A stretch of DNA of 30,487 nucleotides from Syntrophorhabdus sp. PtaB.Bin184 (lineage in GTDB: Bacteria > Desulfobacterota > Syntrophorhabdia > Syntrophorhabdales > Syntrophorhabdaceae). The stretch lies in assembly GCA_002067555.1 (NCBI GenBank), contig MVQQ01000233.1, positions 1 through 30,487 of the forward strand. The letters run 5' to 3'. Positions 24,426-30,487 of this stretch are shown one piece after another. Numbering within the stretch: the stretch's first letter is position 1; each line of letters opens with the position of its first letter. The notes beneath the pieces are model-generated. The model did no database searches and was not told where the DNA came from. It was given only the letters and a program-made list of their open reading frames with translations. The position numbers and the translations under genes were made by a program.

Positions 24426-24872
24426 TCATGATGACAGTCTCTTAAGCACCATTGCACTCAACACTTTGCCGTCTATCCTTCCCGGAAATTTGTCCATGAG
24501 GAGCTTTATAACCTTCCCCATCTCTTTCCGGCTTGTCGCACCGACGGCCGCGACCGCTTCCTCTATCTCCTTGAGGATGTCTTCCTCCGACAGCTGTGAG
24601 GGCTGGAATTCCTTGAGTATCTCCAGCTCCCTCTCTTCCTTTTCGGCAAGCTCGAGACGCCCGCCCTTTCTGAAGCTCTCGATGGAATCGTTGTGTTGTT
24701 TGATCGACGTCTTGACGAGGGCGTAGAACTCCTCGTCAGACAAAGGTCTTATTTTCTCGACTTCCTTGTTCTTTATGGAGGCAAGGAGCATCCGGAATAC
24801 GGACACCCTTATGCTGTCCCTCTTCTTTAAAGCCTCTTTTAAGCCCTCTTCAATTTTGGATTTATAGTCCAT
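24426..24872 (-). CDS. yqeY: GatB/YqeY domain protein
   Basis: This 148-residue YqeY protein resembles the tail domain of GatB, the amidotransferase that corrects Glu-tRNA-Gln. It is helical throughout, with conserved blocks RVSVFRMLLASIKNKEVEK, ELEILKEFQPSQLSEEDI and SRKEMGKVIKLLMDKFPGRIDG. Its molecular role is not established, though linkage to rpsU and dnaG is common. It starts with ATG after AGGAG, which overlaps the rpsU stop codon (TAGGAG), so it is likely coupled to S21 translation. Confidence 0.93.
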   Translation of the reverse strand: MDYKSKIEEGLKEALKKRDSIRVSVFRMLLASIKNKEVEKIRPLSDEEFYALVKTSIKQHNDSIESFRKGGRLELAEKEERELEILKEFQPSQLSEEDILKEIEEAVAAVGATSRKEMGKVIKLLMDKFPGRIDGKVLSAMVLKRLSS

Positions 24873-24878
24873 TTACTC

Positions 24879-25088
24879 CTAGTAAAGACCTTTATCCATG
24901 GTTCTCTTGAGTTTTTTCAGAGCTCTCTTTTTCGCAGCAAGGATTTTCTTCTTTCTCTTAACACTGGGTTTTTCGTAATGTTCTCTTTTTTTTATCTCGG
25001 AGAGGATCCCGGTTTTTTCACACTGCTTCTTAAATCTCTTGAGGGCGCTCTCGAAGGATTCACCTTCCCTGATAATAACTGCTGGCAT
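24879..25088 (-). CDS. rpsU: 30S ribosomal protein S21
   Basis: This 69-residue basic protein has the S21 opening PAVIIREGESFESALKRFKK and a Lys/Arg-rich tail, KRKKKILAAKKRALKKLKR. S21 joins the small subunit late and helps select Shine-Dalgarno mRNAs. A long purine run GGAGGGAGGGAAG precedes the ATG, giving a very strong site. It is the first gene of the macromolecular-synthesis operon rpsU-yqeY-mutS2-dnaG-rpoD. Confidence 0.96.
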   Translation of the reverse strand: MPAVIIREGESFESALKRFKKQCEKTGILSEIKKREHYEKPSVKRKKKILAAKKRALKKLKRTMDKGLY

Positions 25089-25131
25089 CCATTCTTCCCT
25101 CCCTCCATCGGTCCGTTAGTTAAAGCTTCTT

Positions 25132-25161
25132 ATTAAAACCCGAAAAAACAGCCAAAGTCAA
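25132..25161 (-). promoter_or_regulatory. Promoter of the rpsU-rpoD operon
   Basis: TTGACT (25161-25156) and TTTAAT (25137-25132) are separated by 18 nt on the minus strand. Transcription would start near 25125, about 37 nt before the rpsU ATG. This promoter would serve all five genes down to rpoD. Confidence 0.55.
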
Positions 25162-25234
25162 CAGATTTTAGCGGTCTGGCGTTGATTGTCGACGATCTGG
25201 AAGGGGTTGCCGGCGCTACCCGAATAACTCAGCC

Positions 25235-25930
25235 TTACCCTTTGCCGGGTGTCGAGAGACCCATCCGGGCGTACATGGCATCCTTCTCGTATTCGGCCAC
25301 CACGGTTCGCAGGCTGTTTATCCTGTTCTTCCAGCCCTTCAGGTACTTGGCATAGACCTGCGGCTTCGCTGAGGCGAGCCTTACGTAGCGCTGTTCTCTT
25401 ATCGCAAGGTAGTCGTCGATATTCCCCTGCGATCTCTGGAGGATCTTCCTGGCAGCCGCCGGGCTGTTGACATACGTGTCAAAGTGAACGACACAGAGGG
25501 GATAGGGCAGCGAAGATGCGCCGGATGCATTCCAGAGCTTCCTGTAGATCCCTTCCACCTGCTCCCTGGTGATGTTCCGGATGCTCCCCTTGTACCCGAA
25601 AGCCCTTGCGGTGGACTGCAGGATGCCATAGCGCGACGCACCTCGTTCACCGTCTTCCCTGACAAGCCGGTTCCCTTCCTTCTCAAGAACGAAGTCGAGG
25701 CACTTTCGGAATTTGGTCTCCTCATCGTCAATGACGGGTGACGGAGAAATGCCCGGACCCGCCTGAGCGGAGCTGAATTCCGCGGACCGGCCGGCCGTCA
25801 GGGAGCGAAGGAGAACATCCTGAAAACCCGAGGCGTCGGGATTGATGATGAAATTGTCCACCCTCTTCCGACCGTTCTGCAGATACTGGAGCATCGATGC
25901 TGTCTGGGTTATATCGAGATCGGTAGCCAT
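25235..25930 (-). CDS. GH108-type N-acetylmuramidase (secretion-activator family)
   Basis: In this 231-residue protein, residues 1-70 are a low-complexity, Ser/Ala/Gly-rich leader without a signal peptide. From about residue 73 comes a block characteristic of glycoside hydrolase family 108, FVLEKEGNRLVREDGERG, then SRYGILQSTARAFG and, later, LPYPLCVVHFDTYVNSPAAA. E85 of the EG motif is the expected catalytic acid. Family members cleave peptidoglycan and occur in phages and beside secretion systems. No holin, phage or secretion gene is near. The polar leader with FQDVLLRSL could be an export or docking segment. No Shine-Dalgarno is visible. It lies alone between purA and rpsU. Confidence 0.8.
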   Translation of the reverse strand: MATDLDITQTASMLQYLQNGRKRVDNFIINPDASGFQDVLLRSLTAGRSAEFSSAQAGPGISPSPVIDDEETKFRKCLDFVLEKEGNRLVREDGERGASRYGILQSTARAFGYKGSIRNITREQVEGIYRKLWNASGASSLPYPLCVVHFDTYVNSPAAARKILQRSQGNIDDYLAIREQRYVRLASAKPQVYAKYLKGWKNRINSLRTVVAEYEKDAMYARMGLSTPGKG

Positions 25931-25987
25931 AGTGGTAAGGTTTGTGCAACAAACATGCCACCTCTTAGATTTTGACGGGTTACGGAA

Positions 25988-26012
25988 GGAACCGCCCGAA
26001 AGGGACGGTCCC
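25988..26012 (-). terminator. GC-rich stem-loop after purA
   Basis: GGAACCGCCC and GGGACGGTCCC can pair (9 bp with one bulge and one mismatch) around a GAAA tetraloop on the plus strand, or TTTC on the purA transcript. It lies 42 nt past the purA stop. There is no T-run, so termination is only suggested by position. Confidence 0.35.
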
Positions 26013-26053
26013 AGAACGGCTATGGCGTCGGATTTCTGACAGCGGGTTCCGGG

Positions 26054-27343
26054 TCAGGCGAAAGGGTTCCTGAGGATGATGGTGCTGTCCCTGTCAGGTC
26101 CCGTGGACACAATGGCCGCGGGGACACCGACGAGCTCTTCTATACGCCTTATATATCTCAGCGTCTGCTCCGGCAGGTCTTCGAGCCTCTTCGCATCCTT
26201 TATCGATGTCTTCCAGCCCGGCATCTCTTCATACTGGGGTTCGCACCGGTAGAAATCCTGAAGGGCCATGGGGGGTTCTTCATAGAGCCGTTTGCCTATC
26301 CTGTAGTGGGTGCATATTCTGATCGTATCGAAGGAATCGAGGACATCGAGCTTCATCAACGCCAGACCGTTTATGCCGCTCAACTTGACGGCCCTTCTCA
26401 CCAGGACCGCGTCGAACCATCCGCACCGTCTCGGCCTGCCCGTGGTAGCCCCGTATTCGTCCCCGATCTTCCTCATGAGCTCCCCCTCGGGTCCCGGCAG
26501 CTCTGTCGGAAAGGGACCTTCTCCGACACGGGTCGTGTATGTCTTGCATATTCCCAGGATGTAATCGACGGCGCTCGGAGGCACGCCGGCGCCCGCCGAA
26601 ATATTCCCGGCAATGGTGTTCGACGATGTGACGTAAGGGTACGTCCCGTGGTCGATGTCAAGAAAGGTGCCCTGGGCTCCCTCGAAAAGTATTCTTTTCT
26701 TCTTCGCCATCGCCTTGTGGAGGAAGGACGTCGAGTCCGTGACGTGCCTCTTCAGCATCTTCCGGTAGGGCTCGAATTTCTTCAGGATATCCCGGATCAT
26801 CAGCGGTTCGTCCTTGTAGTAGCGGCGGATGAGAAAGTTCTTCATCTCCAGGTTGGCCTTCAGCTTTTCCCGAAAGACCTTCCTGTCGATGAGGTCGATG
26901 ACGCGGATGCCCATCCTGCTTACCCTGTCCTCGTAAGCCGGGCCGATGCCTCTTCCTGTCGTTCCTATCTTCTTCGCGCTCCTCGATTCCTTGAGGGCGT
27001 CGAGCTTCTTGTGGTAAGGCATGATGACATGGGTGTACCCGCTTATCATGAGGCGCTTGTCGTCCTTGAGATAGCCGAGCCCCTTCAGTTCCTCCAGCTC
27101 TTTCTCCAGGACCTCGGGGTCCATGACAACACCGTTGCCGATGACACAGTATGTCTTCTCGCGAAGTATGCCCGAAGGGATAAGATGGAGGATGACCTTC
27201 CTGTCACCGATGACGATGGTGTGACCGGCGTTCGCCCCGCCCTGGAACCGGACGATGATGTCCGCGAACCCGCTGAGATAGTCAATGATCTTCCCCTTGC
27301 CTTCATCACCCCACTGAACCCCGACAACTCCCACATTGGCCAT
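26054..27343 (-). CDS. purA: Adenylosuccinate synthetase
   Basis: PurA joins IMP and aspartate, using GTP, in the first step from IMP to AMP. The 429-residue protein starts MANVGVVGVQWGDEGKGK with the P-loop-like GDEGKGK (D13 and K16 in the active site). It also has FQGGANAGHTI, GTTGRGIGPAYEDRVSR, LFEGAQGTFLDIDHGTYPYVTSSN and RPRRCGWFDAV in successive blocks. ATG 27343 has AGGAG at 6-nt spacing; an in-frame start at 27376 is rejected. The 117-nt spacer to ruvB contains two direct AATCGGGG copies near 27413 and 27442, and no gene. Confidence 0.97.
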   Translation of the reverse strand: MANVGVVGVQWGDEGKGKIIDYLSGFADIIVRFQGGANAGHTIVIGDRKVILHLIPSGILREKTYCVIGNGVVMDPEVLEKELEELKGLGYLKDDKRLMISGYTHVIMPYHKKLDALKESRSAKKIGTTGRGIGPAYEDRVSRMGIRVIDLIDRKVFREKLKANLEMKNFLIRRYYKDEPLMIRDILKKFEPYRKMLKRHVTDSTSFLHKAMAKKKRILFEGAQGTFLDIDHGTYPYVTSSNTIAGNISAGAGVPPSAVDYILGICKTYTTRVGEGPFPTELPGPEGELMRKIGDEYGATTGRPRRCGWFDAVLVRRAVKLSGINGLALMKLDVLDSFDTIRICTHYRIGKRLYEEPPMALQDFYRCEPQYEEMPGWKTSIKDAKRLEDLPEQTLRYIRRIEELVGVPAAIVSTGPDRDSTIILRNPFA

Positions 27344-27460
27344 GACCTTCTCCTGTGCTTTTTCGTTGAAGAACATATGTTTTTAATACACTATCCCGCT
27401 AAAATCAAGGCTAATCGGGGAAAGCCGGGGGGTCTGGCGGACAATCGGGGGAAGGTATGT

Positions 27461-28531
27461 CTATTTGCCTTTTCCCATGGGCACATCGTTGAACAACCCG
27501 CCTGTGGCCGGCGCCCCCGTCAGGGGGATGCCGAGATGGGTAAAGGCCCTGTCAGAGGCCTTTCTACCCTGGGAGGTGCGGATGATGAACCCCGATTTCA
27601 GAAGAAAGGGCTCGACGACTTCGATGAGGACGTCCGACTCGAGCTGCAACGTCGCGGCAAGGGCCTCGATGCCCACAGGACCTCCCTTGTAATTGAGGAT
27701 GATGGTCTTGAGGAGTTTTCTGTCCGTTTCGCCGAGACCATGATCGTCGATGCCTTCAAGACTCAGGGCATCGACGGCCACGCTCTTCGTTATCATCCCG
27801 CCGGCCCTGACTTCGGCATAATCACGGACGCGCTTGAGGAGCCTGTTCGCCACCCTGGGCGTTCCCCTGGCACGCTTTGCCGTCTCGTAAGCCCCCTCGT
27901 CGTCAATGGCGACACCAAGTATGGCGGCCGACCGCTTAATGATCTTCACCAGATCTTCGTCCCTGTAAAAATCGAGGTCCCGCACGATGCCGAAGCGCTC
28001 CCTGAGCGGCGACGACAAAAGACCGGAGCGCGTCGTCGCGCCGATGAGGGTAAACTGTTCGAGGCGATACCGGTGTGTCCTGGCGTGAATACCCTTGTCG
28101 AAGATGAAATCGACGGCGAAGTCCTCCATGGCGGGGTAGAGAAACTCTTCGACGATCTTGGGTATGCGATGGATCTCATCGATGAAGAAGACGTCCCCCT
28201 TTTCAAGGTGCGTCAGAAGGCCCATGAGGTCTCCGCCCTTCTCCAGCGCGGGACCCGAGGATGTCACGATCCGCGTGCCCATCTCGTTGGCGATGATATG
28301 TGCCAGCGTGGTCTTTCCAAGCCCCGGCGGGCCGTTGAAAAGGATGTGCTCCAGGGGCTCCCCTCTCTTTAACGCCGCCTCGATCGCTATCTGGAGGGTC
28401 TCCACGATGGTGTCCTGGCCAACGTATTCGAAAAGACGGCTCGGCCGCAAGGTCACAACACCCTCGTCGCCTCCGTTCTCTTCTTTCCTGTAAAGCTCGG
28501 AGATCTCCGTGGAGTTCTCTTCCTGTATCAT
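27461..28531 (-). CDS. ruvB: Holliday junction helicase motor RuvB
   Basis: RuvB is the hexameric AAA+ motor that drives branch migration with RuvA. The 356-residue protein has LRPSRLFEYVGQ near the start, Walker A GPPGLGKT (67-74), Walker B VFFIDEIHR, sensor GATTRSGLLSSPLRERFG and the C-terminal winged helix ending in RTSQGRKASDRAFTHLG. Its ATG overlaps the ruvA stop by 4 nt. The C-terminal tail of about 20 Gly/Pro-rich residues is slightly long. Confidence 0.97.
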   Translation of the reverse strand: MIQEENSTEISELYRKEENGGDEGVVTLRPSRLFEYVGQDTIVETLQIAIEAALKRGEPLEHILFNGPPGLGKTTLAHIIANEMGTRIVTSSGPALEKGGDLMGLLTHLEKGDVFFIDEIHRIPKIVEEFLYPAMEDFAVDFIFDKGIHARTHRYRLEQFTLIGATTRSGLLSSPLRERFGIVRDLDFYRDEDLVKIIKRSAAILGVAIDDEGAYETAKRARGTPRVANRLLKRVRDYAEVRAGGMITKSVAVDALSLEGIDDHGLGETDRKLLKTIILNYKGGPVGIEALAATLQLESDVLIEVVEPFLLKSGFIIRTSQGRKASDRAFTHLGIPLTGAPATGGLFNDVPMGKGK

Positions 28532-29142
28532 TGCCTCTGACCCCTGTAAACCTCTTCAAAAAGCTCTTCCGATGAGGCGATGCGCGGGTTCCTCTTCATC
28601 GCCTCATCGATCATCTGCCGCGCCTCAAGCATCTTGTGGCCGAGCTGGGTGACGAGCACCTGCTCCACCTCTTTCACGAAATCCTCCGCAACCGGCGCGG
28701 CGGCGGCCGTCTCCGGCATGAGAGCATACTTCGCGACCCTGCCCTTTAAGGTTGCCACGATCTTGTCGGCCTTTCTCTCTCCTATCCCCTTCAGCTTGCG
28801 GAGGGACTTCACGTCCTTTTCCTCGATATGGCGCGCTATCTCCCGTATGGACTTCGTGAGAGCCTTGACGGCGGCCATGGGGCCAATGTCCTCAACGGTG
28901 ATGAAAAGCTCGAAAAACTCCCTGTCCAGCTCATGTCTGAAGCCAACAAGGACGGGTTTTGGCTGCCTTTCGGTCTGGTGGAAGGATATGTAGAGGCTCA
29001 GGTCGTCCTCGGCCTTCTTCGACCTTCGTATCTCGCTCATGACGAATGCCGGGATGAGGACATCATACCCGATGCCCCCGACGAGAAGGGTCAGGCGCTC
29101 ATCGTAGATCCCCTTTAACTTCCCCTCGAGATAGGCTATCAT
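28528..29142 (-). CDS. ruvA: Holliday junction-binding protein RuvA
   Basis: RuvA binds four-way junctions as a tetramer and loads RuvB. The 204-residue protein has an N-terminal OB-fold (about 1-65, MIAYLEGKLKGIYDERLTLL). Two helix-hairpin-helix motifs follow: EDIGPMAAVKAL, in place of the usual NGVGPKLAL, and LKGIGERKADKIVATLKGR. A flexible linker and a C-terminal RuvB-binding domain end the protein. The acidic pin region and first hairpin are more divergent than usual, but length, domain order and the 4-nt overlaps with ruvC and ruvB leave little doubt. Confidence 0.93.
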   Translation of the reverse strand: MIAYLEGKLKGIYDERLTLLVGGIGYDVLIPAFVMSEIRRSKKAEDDLSLYISFHQTERQPKPVLVGFRHELDREFFELFITVEDIGPMAAVKALTKSIREIARHIEEKDVKSLRKLKGIGERKADKIVATLKGRVAKYALMPETAAAAPVAEDFVKEVEQVLVTQLGHKMLEARQMIDEAMKRNPRIASSEELFEEVYRGQRQ

Positions 29143-29624
29143 ACAACCCTCCGGTAATCCCTGCGATAGTATACCGCAAGAGCCACGGCAAGCGCGTCCG
29201 CCGCATGGAAGGAAGAGATATCCCCAACCCTGAGTATGCTTGCCACGGCGTTTTTCATCTGCTTCTTGCCTGCGTTACCGAAGCCGACAAGGGAGTTCTT
29301 GATCTCCTTCGGGGCTATCTCCTGCACGGGAAGACGCCTCTGCCGGGCCGTCACATAGAGCACCCCGAGAACACTGCCGAGAAGTATGCCCGCCTTCGGG
29401 TAACGGACAAGGGAAAAGACGTCTTCGAGGGCAAAAAGATCAGGCTGCACCTCGCCGATGATGCGGTCAACATCTTCATGGATCTGCATCAACCTGTCCG
29501 CCATCGAATCATGGGGAAAGGTCTTGATGCAGCCGCACCTGATAAGCGCGGGTACAGGTCCATCGCATCGCAACGCCCCGAAGCCCGTACTCGCCAAACC
29601 GGGATCAATGCCCAGGATGATCAT
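29139..29624 (-). CDS. ruvC: Holliday junction resolvase RuvC
   Basis: RuvC is the endonuclease that cuts Holliday junctions. The 161-residue protein has D7 in GIDPG, E67 in ALEDVF, H140 and D143 in SFHAADALAVAL. Histidine in place of the third aspartate is a known variant (Thermus RuvC) and keeps metal binding. ATG 29624 has AAGGTGG upstream. It is the first gene of ruvCAB; all junctions overlap by 4 nt. The promoter is proposed at 29673-29702. Confidence 0.96.
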   Translation of the reverse strand: MIILGIDPGLASTGFGALRCDGPVPALIRCGCIKTFPHDSMADRLMQIHEDVDRIIGEVQPDLFALEDVFSLVRYPKAGILLGSVLGVLYVTARQRRLPVQEIAPKEIKNSLVGFGNAGKKQMKNAVASILRVGDISSFHAADALAVALAVYYRRDYRRVV

Positions 29625-29672
29625 TGTCCACCTTATTCATCATTCCCTTCTCAGGTCCGCTGATTGCTAATC

Positions 29673-29702
29673 ATCATAACAGGATGAACGGGTCTTTGTA
29701 AA
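29673..29702 (-). promoter_or_regulatory. Promoter of ruvCAB
   Basis: TTTACA (29702-29697) and TATGAT (29678-29673) lie 18 nt apart on the minus strand. Each hexamer differs from consensus by one base. Predicted start is near 29666, 42 nt before ruvC. I see no LexA-type palindrome in this stretch. Confidence 0.55.
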
Positions 29703-29722
29703 CTAAGAAGACAGGCGATGAG

Positions 29723-29897
29723 AAGACGGGTAATGGGTTATGGGGAACAAAGGCGGTTGGAGCCGTTAGAGCCGTTAGGACCGTTAGAACCGGAAGAAGA
29801 GTGAGATCATCCTGCCTGCTTGAATGCTTTCCTTAGAGACACCTCACAAACCCTGGAACTATATGCTTCCTATTACCTATGACCCATTACCCGTCTT
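29723..29897. repeat. CCTATYA-family inverted repeat enclosing a 9-nt GTTAGAACC array
   Basis: AAGACGGGTAATGGGT (29723-29738) pairs perfectly over 16 bp with 29882-29897, and the right arm continues outward-in as CCTATTACCTATGA, the heptamer family of 15053-15105. Inside the loop lies a 40-nt array (29754-29793) of four 9-mers of the GTTAGAACC family seen at 1916-1962, here without its complementary arm. The element sits in the divergent ruvC-tadA spacer (29625-29951), which also holds both promoters and no other gene. Confidence 0.82.
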
Positions 29898-29919
29898 TGC
29901 CGTTTCACCTGTCTCTGTA

Positions 29920-29948
29920 TTGATTTCAGCAACCGTTATCAGTATACT
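29920..29948 (+). promoter_or_regulatory. Promoter of tadA
   Basis: TTGATT (29920-29925) and TATACT (29943-29948) are 17 nt apart. Counting seven bases beyond the -10 box puts the transcription start at about 29955, which is the A of an in-frame ATG. The tadA message may therefore be leaderless. Confidence 0.6.
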
Positions 29949-30393
29949 TGAGTGATGCTCGATGAGGAATACATGGAGATGTGCCTTGCCGAAGCCCGAG
30001 AGGCATGGGACGAGGAGGAGGTCCCGGTGGGAGCGCTGGTGGCCGACGAATCGGGTACCGTCATAGCCAGGGCCCATAACGCAACGCGCTCGCGGATAGA
30101 CCCGACGGCCCATGCCGAAATGCTGGCCATCAGGGAAGCATCACTGCGGCGCGGCAATTACCGGCTCACGGGATGCACGCTCTTTGTCACCATGGAGCCC
30201 TGCGCCATGTGCGCCGGCGCCATCGTCGAGGCACGCCTCGAAAGACTCGTCTTCGGCTGCCACGACGCTAAACGCGGCGCCTTCGGCTCCGTCATCGACG
30301 TCAACACCCTGCCCCTCAACCACAGGGTCAAGGTGTCGGGAGGCATCCTCGAAAACAAGAGTGCTGACTTGCTCAAACAGTTCTTCACCCTGC

Positions 30394-30487
<94 letters not shown>

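Noticed and set aside
26306..28372. Long open frame of 688 codons on the plus strand opposite purA and ruvB
   Set aside because: It is antisense to two clear genes and spans their spacer; its composition (His, Asp, Arg and Val rich) is that of a GC-rich shadow frame, and no domain is recognisable.

Overview
The window reads as an ordinary, gene-dense chromosomal segment of a moderately GC-rich anaerobic bacterium, most likely a Desulfobacterota/Deltaproteobacteria-type organism, possibly a syntroph of the Syntrophorhabdus kind. The case rests on gene content: a two-subunit class I (iron-sulfur) fumarase, an NAD-type malic enzyme, a complete fixABCX electron-transfer set, an OadG-type small subunit, a type A RNase P RNA and an rpsU-yqeY-mutS2-dnaG-rpoD operon. 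The assignment is inference, not a database result. I found no prophage, transposase, CRISPR array or defence island.

Layout. Positions 1-730 hold a 44-residue OadG-like subunit and a small membrane protein, both on the minus strand. ispG (850-1911, +) meets an inositol-phospholipid pair (ino1 and a CDP-alcohol phosphotransferase, minus). A malic enzyme/fumarase operon follows (3894-6686, minus). From 6887 the plus strand carries tRNA-Met(CAT), a CdsZ-type zinc-ribbon protein, RNase HI, rnpB, two ArnT/PMT-like glycosyltransferases and a DacB-type carboxypeptidase. From 13457 to 29624 everything is on the minus strand: an ABC-2 exporter, fixX-fixC-fixB-fixA, rpoD-dnaG-mutS2-yqeY-rpsU, an orphan GH108-type muramidase, purA and ruvB-ruvA-ruvC. 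The window ends with tadA (+), whose 3' end lies inside a tRNA-Ser(CGA) gene.

How the genes work together. Malic enzyme and fumarase connect pyruvate, malate and fumarate. FixABCX moves electrons from acyl-CoA dehydrogenases or NADH to ferredoxin and quinone. Ino1 and the phosphotransferase would make phosphatidylinositol phosphate. The ArnT pair and DacB belong to the envelope. The rest is core information processing: primase, sigma-70, S21, RuvABC, RNase P, RNase H, TadA and tRNAs.

The most unusual feature is in the intergenic DNA. At least five spacers contain inverted pairs of short tandem arrays. Three families have a 7-nt period (CAATGAC-, CCTATYA- and CRCAGRT-type) and one a 9-nt period (GTTAGAACC-type). 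Two families occur at two separate loci. They lie between convergent, divergent and co-directional genes. They resemble the heptameric STRR repeats known from filamentous cyanobacteria, and I regard them as the best candidate for something under-described here. A second theme is gene ends supplied by a neighbouring element: tadA ends inside a tRNA, rnhA inside rnpB, and the phosphotransferase inside a repeat arm.
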